Assembly (NCBI GenBank): GCA_947259215.1
Contig: CAMYLJ010000019.1
Span: 1-64,000 of the forward strand
From: an uncultured delta proteobacterium
GTDB taxonomy: Bacteria; Myxococcota_A; UBA9160; JAFDET01
Direction of reading: 5' to 3'
DNA length: 64,000 nt
Shown: one piece after another, positions 51,420 to 62,900 of the stretch
Layout: each line of letters starts with the position of its first letter
Numbering within the stretch: position 1 is the first letter of the stretch
Notes under the pieces: generated by a model
The model's input: the letters and a program-made list of their open reading frames with translations, nothing else
Told to the model about the DNA's origin: nothing
The model's database searches: none
Translations under genes and position numbers: made by a program

Positions 51420-53174
51420 ATGCACGCGACCGCGCAAGCCTGGCTCGCCCGGCAATGCGAGAGCATTCCGGGCACCTCGAGGGCCGTCGTCGTGCTGCGC
51501 GCGACCGGGGCGGAAGCGTTCGTGGTGGCGGCCCGCTGGCCCGAAGACGCGGCGCCGAGCACGGAGTTGGCGGCGGCTGCGGGCCAGGCCGCTCGGCGCG
51601 GAGAGGTCGGGCGCCGCAGCGAGCCCCCCGACGACGCGTCGCCCCTGGGAGCCAGTCGCATCGCCGTGCCGTTCGAGCTCGCCTCGGGGGTCTCGGGCGC
51701 CGTCGGCATCGAGATCCGAGACGCGAAGGCAGCCGGTTCCGAGGAGCTGATGCGTCGCCTGGCGGCCGCCGCGGGCTCGCTCGAGGAGCCCGCTTCGAGC
51801 GCGGCACCCGATCGGCTCGCGGCGCTGCTGGCCCTCGTCGGCATCGCCCTCGGGCGCCCCCGCTTCCGCGACGCTGCGACCGCCGTCGCGACGGAGCTGG
51901 CGACCCTGCTCCGCTGCGAACGCGTGAGCGTCGGCTTCGAGCAGCGCGGCAACACGGGGGTGGACGCCCTGTCCCACAGCGCCAGCTTCGATCCGAGGTC
52001 GGCGCTGGTCCGCGACATCGCTGCGGCCATGGACGAGGCGCGCGATCAGGACCTCTGCCTCGTGTACCCGGCCCGCGCCGGCGGTGCGGCCCGGGTGGCG
52101 CGGGCCCACGAGGGACTCGCGCGCGACCACGGAGCCGGGATCATCTGCACGGTCCCGATCGCCGGCCAGGAGCGGCTGGTCGGCGCGCTCACCTTCGAGT
52201 GGAGCGCCGCGGACACGGGCGACGCCGCCGCGCTTGCCTTCGCCGAGGACGCCACGGCCGTGCTGGGTCCGATCCTCGAGCTCAAGCGCCGCGGCGATAC
52301 ACGCGCGCTGGAACGCGCGCGCGAGTTCGCGCGCACCCAGTGGAAGAATCTCCGGGGAGCGGGGCACCACCAGCTCAAGGGCACGGTTGGCGCCGCGCTC
52401 CTGCTGCTGCTCCTGCTCGCGTTCGTCCCCGGCACCCACCGGGTGGCCGCCGACGCCGCGCTCGAGGGCCGGGTGCAGCGGGCGATCGTGGCGGGCCTCG
52501 ACGGCTACATCGCTCAGGCGGACGCCCGCGCGGGCGACGTGGTGCGCAAGGGGCAGGTGCTGGGCCGGCTCGACGAGCGCGACCTGGCGCTCGAGCATCG
52601 CAAGTGGGTCGGCCGGCGCGAGCAGCTGCGCGGCGAGTACCGCGAGGCCATGGCGGGCCACGACCGCATCCGCCTCAACATCCTGAGCGCGCGGCTCGCT
52701 CAGGCCGGCGCCCAGATCGAGCTGCTCGAAGGCCACCTCGCCCGCACGCGGCTGGTGGCGCCCTTCGACGGCGTGATCGTGAGCGGCGATCTGAGCCAGT
52801 CCCTGGGCTCGCCCGTGGAGAAGGGGGCACTGCTCTTCCAGGTGGCTCCGCTCGAGGGCTATCGGATCATCTTGAAGGTGGACGAGCGGGACATCGCCGG
52901 CCTCGAGGTCGGCCAGCCGGGACGGCTCGCGCTCTCGGCCCTGCCCGGTCGCTCGCTTCCCTTCACGCTGGAGCGGATCACGCCCGTCTCGGTCGCCGAG
53001 GAAGGCCGCAACTACTTCCGGGTGGAGGCGCGGCTCGATGAGCCCGCCGACTCCCTGCGCCCGGGCATGGAAGGCGTGGCCAAGATCGAGGCCGGCCGGC
53101 GCCGCCTGCTCTGGATCTGGACCCACCGGATGGTGGACTGGCTGCGGCTCGTCGTGTGGTCCTGGTGGCCGTAG
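51420..53174 (+). CDS. GAF-HlyD fusion: cytosolic sensor domains on a periplasmic adaptor
   Basis: 584 residues. Residues 1-120 and 130-290 look like two GAF-type domains; the second reads LATLLRCERVSVGFEQRG...GAGIICTVPIAGQERLVGALTFEWS. One transmembrane helix (about 322-336) follows. Then comes an HlyD-type adaptor: AADAALEGRVQRAIVAGLDGYIAQADARAGDVVRKGQVLGRLDERDL, a short helical hairpin, RTRLVAPFDGVIVSGDLSQSLG, and a beta-barrel ending KIEAGRRRLLWIWTHRMVDWLRL. The fusion implies a cytosolic ligand is sensed by the adaptor itself. It is the first gene of a run in which each gene follows within 22 bases. An adaptor without its own ABC or RND transporter is notable. Confidence 0.85.
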   Translation: MHATAQAWLARQCESIPGTSRAVVVLRATGAEAFVVAARWPEDAAPSTELAAAAGQAARRGEVGRRSEPPDDASPLGASRIAVPFELASGVSGAVGIEIRDAKAAGSEELMRRLAAAAGSLEEPASSAAPDRLAALLALVGIALGRPRFRDAATAVATELATLLRCERVSVGFEQRGNTGVDALSHSASFDPRSALVRDIAAAMDEARDQDLCLVYPARAGGAARVARAHEGLARDHGAGIICTVPIAGQERLVGALTFEWSAADTGDAAALAFAEDATAVLGPILELKRRGDTRALERAREFARTQWKNLRGAGHHQLKGTVGAALLLLLLLAFVPGTHRVAADAALEGRVQRAIVAGLDGYIAQADARAGDVVRKGQVLGRLDERDLALEHRKWVGRREQLRGEYREAMAGHDRIRLNILSARLAQAGAQIELLEGHLARTRLVAPFDGVIVSGDLSQSLGSPVEKGALLFQVAPLEGYRIILKVDERDIAGLEVGQPGRLALSALPGRSLPFTLERITPVSVAEEGRNYFRVEARLDEPADSLRPGMEGVAKIEAGRRRLLWIWTHRMVDWLRLVVWSWWP

Positions 53175-53178
53175 GCCC

Positions 53179-55318
53179 ATGGCGGAGAATCTCTTCAGCC
53201 CTTCCTGGTACCGCGTGGCCGGGCTGCGGCCGGGCATTCGCCGCCACGTCCGCTTCCACCGCCACCACTACCGCGGCCAGCTGTGGTACCTGCTCCAGGA
53301 TCCCTCCAGCGGCCGCTGCCACCGGCTCACGCCGACCGCCTATCGGATCGCGGGCCTGATGGACGGCCGGCGCACCGCCCAGGAGATCTGGGAGGTTGCG
53401 AACGAGCAGCTCGGCGACGACGGGCCGACCCAGGGAGAGACGATTCGCCTGCTGGGGCTGCTGCACGGCGCGGACGTGCTCCGCTGCGACGTCTCGCCCG
53501 ATACCGCGGAGCTCTTCCGGCGCACGCAGCGACGGGAGCAGGCGGAGTGGTGGCGCCGCTACCTGAACCCCCTCGCCCTGCGCCAGCCGCTCTTCGACCC
53601 GGCGACCTTCCTGGCGCGCTGGCTGCATCTGGTGCAGCCGCTCTTCTCGCGGCTCGGGGCCGCCGTGTGGTGCGCCGTCGTCGGGCTGGCGCTGCTGCTG
53701 GCGGCGGGCCACTGGAGCGAGCTGCAGGAGGGCGTCACCGCCGAGCTGCTGGATCCGCGCAATCTCGTGCTGATCTGGCTGCTGTACCCGGCGATCAAGC
53801 TGCTGCACGAGTTCGGTCACGCCTTCGCGGCCCGGGTCTGGGGCGGCGAGGTGCGCGAGATGGGGATCCTCTTCCTGGTGCTCGTGCCGATCCCGTACGT
53901 CGATGCCTCCGCGGCCTCGGCCTTCCCGGACAAGCGCAGGCGCATGCTGGTGGGCGCCATGGGAATCATGGTCGAGCTCTTTGTCGCCGCGCTGGCGCTC
54001 TTCGTCTGGCTGGCCGTGGAGCCCGGCCTCATCCGCACCGCCGCCTACGACGTGATGCTGATCGGCGGCGTGTCGAGCCTGCTCTTCAACGGGAATCCCC
54101 TGCTGCGCTTCGACGGCTACTACGTCTTCTCGGACGCCGTCGAGATCCCCAACCTGTCCGCCCGCTCCAACCAGTATCTCGGGTACCTGGTGCAGAAGCG
54201 GGTCTTCGGCCTGGAGAATGTGCGCGAGCCGGTGACCGCGCCGGGCGAGGAGCCGTGGTTCGTCGGCTACGGGATCGCTGCGTTTGCCTACCGCCTGATG
54301 GTGATGGTCGGGATCGCGCTCTTCGTGGCGGGCCGCTTCTTCGTGGTGGGAGTCGCGCTGGCACTCTTCGCCGTAGCGATGCAGGTGGTGGTGCCGGTCC
54401 TGCGCCACGCGTCGTTCGTGCTCACGAGTCCCCGCCTCGCCGAGAGGCGCCCGCGCGCCGTCGTCGCCACGTTCGGAGGGGCGGCGGCGCTGGCGGTGCT
54501 GCTAGGGGTCGTGCCGTTCCCGCTTTCGACCGCCGCCCAGGGCGTCGTCTGGCCGCCGGAGGGTGCGGAGGTGCGGGCCGGGGCGGAGGGCTTCGTGGAG
54601 AGGATCCTGTTCGCGCCCGGCTCCCGGGTGAGCGCCGGCCAGGCCGTGATCCGTGCGCGCGATCCCTCGCTGGAGGCCGAGGTCGCGGTGCTGGAGGCGG
54701 AGCTGCGCGAGCTTCGCGCGCGCCGGCACGCGGAGCGCGTCTCCGACCAGGTACGCGCGGAGATGACCCTCGAGGAGATCCGCACCAGCGAGGCGTCTCT
54801 CGCCGACGGGCGCCGCCGGGCGAGCGAGACCCTGGTGCGCGCGTCGGCCGACGGGACCTTCCTGGTGCCTCGCGCCCTCGACCTGGTGGGCAGCTACCTG
54901 CAGCAGGGCCAGCTGGTCGGGCACGTCGTGGGACCTTCCGTCTCCACGGTGCGCGTCGTCGTGCCGCAGCAGGACGTGGCGCGGGTTCGCGAGCGCACGC
55001 GGGGTGTCGAGGTGCGGCTCGCGAGCCGCCTCTCCGAGCCGGTGGTGGGGGAGATCCTGCGCATCGTTCCCGCGGCCAGCGAGCGGCTTCCGAGCGCTGC
55101 GCTGGGCACGACCGGCGGCGGCCCGCTGCCCGTCGATCCCGAGGACCGCGACGGCCTGCGGACCCTGGAGCCGGTGTTCCAGCTCGATGTGCGGATTCCG
55201 AGCGGGCTCGCCTCCCACCGCATCGGCGAGCGCGCCTACGTGCGCTTCGAGCACGGCGCCGAGCCCCTCGGCATCCGCGCCTGGGGCGCGCTGCGACGGC
55301 TCCTGTTGAGGCGGCTCG

Positions 55319-55326
<8 letters not shown>
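53179..55326 (+). CDS. PqqD-M50 peptidase-HlyD fusion membrane protein
   Basis: 715 residues starting 4 bases after the previous stop. Residues 28-105 form a PqqD-like peptide-binding domain (HRLTPTAYRIAGLMDGRRTAQEIWEVANEQ). A membrane M50 site-2-protease-like domain follows, with HEFGH at 210-214 and FNGNPLLRFDGYY at 303-315 (second-site Asp). Further helices run to about residue 475. The C-terminal 240 residues are an adaptor-like domain (GAEVRAGAEGFVERILFAPGSRVSAGQAVIRARDPSLEAEVAVLEAELREL then ADGTFLVPRALDLVGSYLQQGQLVGHVV). PqqD domains usually bind peptides for RiPP-like systems; M50 domains cut in the membrane. It may recognise and process the giant protein's leader. Confidence 0.85.
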
Positions 55327-57313
<1,987 letters not shown>

Positions 57314-57334
57314 TGCGCGGAGTTGTGGGCAGGC

Positions 57335-58339
57335 ATGAAGGGCGTTCGCGAGAGGTGGCAGGCCTGGGTCGGGCGGGTTCCGAAGCCCGTGCGGCTGGTG
57401 GGGCCCTTCGCCCTGCTGAGTCTGGCGCTCGTCCTGGGGCCGGGCCTGATCGGGCAACGCCCCGCCGAGGACGCGGCGCCGGCGCCGGCGCCGACGTCCG
57501 CCGCGGTCGCCGAGACCGAGTGGCAGGACTACGCGTCGATCGAGCCGCTCGCGGCCTCCGACGCCCTCGCCGATGCGGGCACGGCCACCTCCGACGCTCC
57601 CTCGACGCTCGAGTGCATCATCGAGCCGAACCAGGTGGTGGCCATCGGCAGCCCGGTGACCGGACGCATCGAGTCGATCCTGGTCGAGCGCGCCGACGTG
57701 GTGGAGGCGGGCCAGGCCCTGGTGAAGCTGGACTCGCGGGTCGAGGTCGCCGCCGTCGCCGTGGCGCGGGGCCGCGCCGAGATGGACGGCCAGCTCCTGG
57801 CTCGTGAGGCGGCGGCCGAGCTGGACGAGCGCAAGAAGGAGCGCGCGCTCCATCTCTTCGAGCGCAACACGCTCTCCCTCGACCTGAAGGAGGAGGCGGA
57901 GACCCAGGCCGAGCTCTCCCAGCGCGAGCTCCAGCAGGCTCGCGAGGCGCAACGCCTGGCCGCCCTCGAGCTGAAGCAGGCGCAGGAGCTGCTGGCGCGC
58001 AGGACCATCCGCAGCCCGGTCTCCGGCGTCGTGCTCGAGCGCCTGATGGCGCCCGGCGAGGTGGTGGACGAGGAGACCATCGTCCGGGTCGCGGAGATCG
58101 ACCCGCTGCTGGTGGAGGTGATCCTGCCCTCGGCGATGTTCGGCTCGATCCAGCCGGGCACGCGCGCCGCGATCACGCCCGACGTGCCCGGGGACGAGGT
58201 GCACGTGGCCTCGGTCACGATCGTGGACCGCGTGATCGACGCGGCCAGCGGCACCTTCGCCGTGCGCCTCGTGCTGCCGAATCCCGACCACGCCATTCCG
58301 GGCGGCCTGCACTGTCAGGTGCGCTTCCTCGACGAGTAG
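57335..58339 (+). CDS. HlyD/AcrA-type periplasmic adaptor
   Basis: 334 residues. One N-terminal helix (VRLVGPFALLSLALVLGPGLIG), an Ala/Pro-rich linker, then TLECIIEPNQVVAIGSPVTGRIESILVERADVVEAGQALVKLDSRVE (first lipoyl half), a helical hairpin (AAELDERKKERALHLFERNTLSLDLKEEAETQAELSQRELQQAREAQRLAALELKQAQELLA) and ARRTIRSPVSGVVLERLMAPGEVVDEETIVRVAEIDPLLVEV, with a beta-barrel end. No transporter or outer-membrane channel is adjacent, so its partner is either the SecA/M50 system or a factor beyond the giant gene. The ATG at 57335 was preferred to an earlier TTG. Confidence 0.85.
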   Translation: MKGVRERWQAWVGRVPKPVRLVGPFALLSLALVLGPGLIGQRPAEDAAPAPAPTSAAVAETEWQDYASIEPLAASDALADAGTATSDAPSTLECIIEPNQVVAIGSPVTGRIESILVERADVVEAGQALVKLDSRVEVAAVAVARGRAEMDGQLLAREAAAELDERKKERALHLFERNTLSLDLKEEAETQAELSQRELQQAREAQRLAALELKQAQELLARRTIRSPVSGVVLERLMAPGEVVDEETIVRVAEIDPLLVEVILPSAMFGSIQPGTRAAITPDVPGDEVHVASVTIVDRVIDAASGTFAVRLVLPNPDHAIPGGLHCQVRFLDE

Positions 58340-58348
58340 GCCCGCGAC

Positions 58349-59842
58349 GTGGAGCGCCTCGGTCCCCTGCTTCGCATCAGCGCGGGCCTCGTCCTTCTGA
58401 CGTCCGTCATCCTGATCGGGCTCGACATCGCGGGATTCCTGCCGGTGCCCTCGAACCGCGCCGTCGAAGAGCGCGTGCGCCTGTGCGAGACGCTGGCGGC
58501 CCAGGCGGCAGCGGCGGTGGAGCACGATGACTTCGCCGCGGTGCGGTCCACGCTCCGGACCACGGTGCGCCGCAACACGGAGGTCCTGTCCGCGGCGCTG
58601 CGCACGGCGGACGGGCGACTCGTGGTCGTGGCCGGCGAGCACCGGATGCTCTGGAACCCGGACGACCCGGAACGCTCGACGGCCACCCACGTGCGGGTCC
58701 CGCTCTTCCGCAGCGGTGGGCCGTGGGGCACGATCGAGGTTCGCTTCCAGAGCCCGGAGTCGGCGGGGCTGCTGGCGGCGCTGTGGCAGCGCCCGCTGGT
58801 GCGCATCCTCGTGCTGGTGGGTGCGCTCGGCTTCGTGGCGTACCTGCTCTTCATGCGCCGGACCCTGCGTCACCTGGACCCCTCGGCCGTGATCCCCGGG
58901 CGGGTCCAGGCGACCCTCGACGTGATGGCCGAGGGGGTGCTGCTCCTCGACCAGGACGAGCGCATCGTGCTGGCCAACCAGGCCTTCGCGGACTGCGTCG
59001 GCCGCGAGCCGGCCTCGCTGCTCGGCGTGAAAGCCTCGGGCCTCGGCTGGAAGACCCCGCACAGCCGGGAGGACGCGCGCCGCTTACCCTGGGTGGACGC
59101 CCTGCGCGACTCGGAGGCGGTGACGGCGATTCCCCTGGTGCTGGACGTCGAGAACGAAGGCTCGCGCGTCTTCATGGTGAACGGCTGCCCGATCCTGGAC
59201 GGCTGGGAGCGGGCCAAGGGGGCCATCGCCACCTTCGACGACGTGACCGAGCTGGAGCAGAAGCGCGTGGCGCTGGAAGAGGCGCTCAAGATGCTCGAGG
59301 AGTCGCAGGAGGAGATCCAGGTCCAGAACGAAGAGCTCAAGGTCCTGGCGCAATCCGACCCTCTGACGGGCGTGCCCAACCGCCGCTCCTTCATGGAGCG
59401 CTTCGAGGTCGCGTTCTCGGCGGCGACGCAGCGGGACGACCAGCTGGCCTGCGTGATGGCGGACATCGACCATTTCAAGCGGGTCAACGACGACCACGGC
59501 CACGTGGTGGGGGACGAGGTGATCCGGCGGGTGGCGGAGGCGCTGGGGGCGACGCTGCGCAGCAGTGACGCGGTGGGGCGCTACGGCGGCGAGGAGTTCT
59601 GCATCTTCCTGGTCGGCGCCGACGCCGCCACCGCCGTTCGGACGGCCGAGCGCCTGCGCGCCAAGATCGACTCGCCGGGCTTCGCCCGGGTTCCGATCAG
59701 CGTGAGCTTCGGCGTCTCGTCGCTCGCCTTTGGCGCTGCGAACCTGTCCGGGCTGATCGACCAGGCCGATGAGGCGCTCTACGCCTCCAAGCGGGCGGGG
59801 CGCAACCGGGTGACGCGCTGGGACGAGCGGGAAGCCGTCTGA
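58349..59842 (+). CDS. Membrane diguanylate cyclase with PAS domain
   Basis: 497 residues from GTG. Two transmembrane helices (about 12-33 and 148-170) flank a periplasmic domain. A PAS-like domain (VMAEGVLLLDQDERIVLANQAFADCVG) and a coiled coil (VALEEALKMLEESQEEIQVQNEELKVLAQ) lead to a GGDEF domain: SDPLTGVPNRRSF, VMADIDHFKRVNDDHGHVVGDEV and active-site RYGGEEF. RSSD five residues before GGEEF is an intact inhibitory I-site. It makes c-di-GMP, probably to gate export or retention of the giant protein. It sits 10 bases after the adaptor gene and 113 bases before the giant gene. Confidence 0.9.
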   Translation: MERLGPLLRISAGLVLLTSVILIGLDIAGFLPVPSNRAVEERVRLCETLAAQAAAAVEHDDFAAVRSTLRTTVRRNTEVLSAALRTADGRLVVVAGEHRMLWNPDDPERSTATHVRVPLFRSGGPWGTIEVRFQSPESAGLLAALWQRPLVRILVLVGALGFVAYLLFMRRTLRHLDPSAVIPGRVQATLDVMAEGVLLLDQDERIVLANQAFADCVGREPASLLGVKASGLGWKTPHSREDARRLPWVDALRDSEAVTAIPLVLDVENEGSRVFMVNGCPILDGWERAKGAIATFDDVTELEQKRVALEEALKMLEESQEEIQVQNEELKVLAQSDPLTGVPNRRSFMERFEVAFSAATQRDDQLACVMADIDHFKRVNDDHGHVVGDEVIRRVAEALGATLRSSDAVGRYGGEEFCIFLVGADAATAVRTAERLRAKIDSPGFARVPISVSFGVSSLAFGAANLSGLIDQADEALYASKRAGRNRVTRWDEREAV

Positions 59843-59955
59843 GGTCGGCGTCGCCATCACGCGCGCGCAACTCGCCGGCAATCCCTTCGGGAAAAGCGGC
59901 TCTTGCGCGGTTTAGTGGTCGGCTCGTCCGGCCGATAGTGAGGTGAATCACCAAC

Positions 59956-62900
59956 ATGGACGGTGTTGGTAGTCGGCTGGAGACCTCCGTGGCGAAGCGT
60001 CCCCCCCCGCGCGATTCGCGGCGCCCGCTCCTCGAGGAGCTGGAGCAACGGATCCTGCTGTCCGCGGATGTCATGCCCGTCCCGCTCGACCCGGACGTGT
60101 TGGATCCTCAGGCGTCGCAGGATTCCGCCTCGCAGGTGGAGATGCTGGACGACGAGGCGGCGGCCGCCCCGTCGGTCGCGACCCCCTCGCGCGAGCTGGC
60201 CTTCGTCGACACGGGCGTGCAGGGCTGGGAGCAGCTCGTCGATGACCTCGAAGCGGGTCGGGAAGGCCGCTCCCTCGAGGTGGTGCTGCTCGACGCCGAG
60301 CGCGACGGCATCGAGCAGATCAGCGAGGTCCTGGCCGACTACCGCGCGCTCGACGCCGTCCACATCGTTTCCCACGGCAGCGAGGGTGCCGTGCAGCTCG
60401 GCAGCGCCTGGCTCAGCGCAGAGACGCTCGACGGTCATCGCGACCAGATTGCTTCGTGGGGCACAGCCCTGTCCCAGAACGGCGACCTCCTCTTCTACGG
60501 CTGCGACCTGGCGGGGGAGGAGCAAGGCGCCGCCTTCGTGTCGTCGCTCGCCGAGCTCACCGGGGCGGACGTCGCGGCGAGCGCCGACCCGACCGGGAGT
60601 TCCCTGCTCGGCGGCGACTGGGAGCTCGAGTACACGACGGGCGGCATCGAGTCCCGCACCGCGTTCGGCGCCGAGCTCCAGCAGAGCTGGAGCCAGGTCC
60701 TGGCAGCCGGCGTCGACGCGAGCTCCAGCGGATCGACCACGGATCAGGCAAGCATCAGCGTGTCCCACACGACCTCCGGGACGAACCGTCTGATGCTGGT
60801 CGGCGTGTCGATGCAGCCCAACGCTGAGAGCGTGAGCTCCGTGACCTACAACGGGGCCAGTCTGACGCTCGTCGGGACGGAGGAGAATCCCGGCGGAAAG
60901 GCCCGTGTCGAGATCTGGCAACTGCTCGCTCCCGAGACGGGAACCCACGACGTGGTCGTGAACCTCACCGGTACCAGCCACAAGGGCGTTGGGGTCGGTG
61001 TGATGACCTTCACCGGTGTCAATCAGACTGCACCCACGCTGACCTTCTCAAGCGATTCCGGTAACTCGGCGACGGCCTCGACGACGCTGAGCTCCGCGGC
61101 CGATGACCTCGTGTTCGGTGTCGTTGGGTCACACAAGGGAGCGGCCGCTGCGCCCGGCGCCGGCCAGACCGAGTACTGGGATGTCGCCATCAACAGTGCC
61201 AACGGCAGTGGCACGATCGAGGCGGGCGCCGCCTCCGTCGCGACCTCGTGGACCGTCAATGATGACGAGTGGTCGGCCGCTGCCGTCTCGGTCCAGTCGG
61301 ACACCAACTCAGCCCAGACGGCCTCGTTGTCCCCGGTACAGGACTCCTACATCCAGCTCAAGAACCCGACCACGAACGCCGGCAGCTCGGGCTCGATGGT
61401 CATCGACCGCGAGACGAGCGATCTCCAGCGCGCTCTCGTGGAGTTCGACCTGAGCTCGATCCCGGCAGGCTCGACCATCACCAGCGCGACCCTGAACCTC
61501 GAGGCCACGCAGGTCGGGGGGGCGCTCACGGTCGATGTCTACCAGCTGTTGGAGTCATGGGCCGAAGGATCGACCACGTGGAACAACTGGTCCACGCCGG
61601 GAGGAGTCTTCGACGCCGCGGCTCTCGACTCCCTCACGACGAACTCGACCGGACAGCACAGCTTCGACATCACGGCTCTCGTCCAGGACTGGCTCGACGG
61701 CGCCGAGCCCAACCACGGAGTGCTGGTGGGCAGCCCGGATGGGGGAGGCGACCGAACGGTCACGTACGACAGTCGGGAAGGCGGCGTCCCGCCGAGCCTC
61801 GACATCGTCTACACGGCCGTCGCGCCGGACGCGGCGATCTCCGTCTCCGGCAGCGACACGACGGTCGCGGGCAGCGCCTACACGCTGAACCTGAGCAGCT
61901 CGTACCCCGGCAGCATCACCGGTTGGACCATCGACTGGGGCGACGGCACGACGGAGGCCATCGTAGGCTCCCCCTCCTCCGTGACCCACGTCTACACCCG
62001 TGCAGGCTTCACCTACAACATCCTGGCCGCTGCGTCGGACGGAAGCTCCACCTTCTTCGAGAGCGAGCTGCTGGTCCCGAGCTACACGACCAACGACGGC
62101 CTCGTGCGCTACGAGCCGATCAGCGGCGCGTCCCTGCAGCAGTTCGCCACCGGCGACGGCCTGACCGATCCGTACGAGGTGATCGTGGGCCCCGACGGCA
62201 ACTTCTACGTGACCGGCATGGGCTCCGACAACGTGCTGCGGTACGACCGGAGCGGCAATTTCATCGACGAGTTCGTGGTCGCCAACGACGGCGGCCTGGA
62301 CGAGCCCGTCGGCATCGCGTTCGGCCCCGACGGCAACCTCTACGTCTCCAGCTTCAACACCAACAGCATCCTGCGCTACGACGGAGCGACCGGGGCCTTC
62401 ATCGACTCCTTCGCGTCCGGCGGTGGGCTCACGGGTCCCATGGCGATGGCGTTCGGCGCGGACGGGAACCTCTACGTCGCGGGATTCTCCTCGGGCAACG
62501 TGGTCCGCTACAACGGCACCACCGGGGCCTTCATCGACGTCTTCGCGAGCGGCCTGTCCACGCCCGAGGACCTCGCATTCGGACCCGACGGCCACCTCTA
62601 CGTCACCTCACCGAGCATCAACGAGGTGCTGCGCTTCAACGGGACGACCGGGGCCTCCATGGGCGTCTTCACCTCCGGGGGCAGCCTGGACGGCGCGACG
62701 GGCCTGGCCTTCTCCCCCGACGGCTACCTCTACGTGGCGAGCTACTACGGCGACAACGTGTTGCGCTTCGACGCAGCGACCGGGGCCTACGTCGACGAGT
62801 TCTTTGCGGGGGGCACCGGGGGCCTCGACGGCCCGACCTACCTCAACTTCGTTCCGGCCCACCAGGTCACGGCCACCGTCGCGCCGGGCACGGCGATCTG

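Noticed and set aside
59843..59955. Possible c-di-GMP riboswitch or promoter before the giant gene
   Set aside because: No GEMM core could be found. Candidate -35/-10 pairs have wrong spacing. Only short imperfect dyads are visible.
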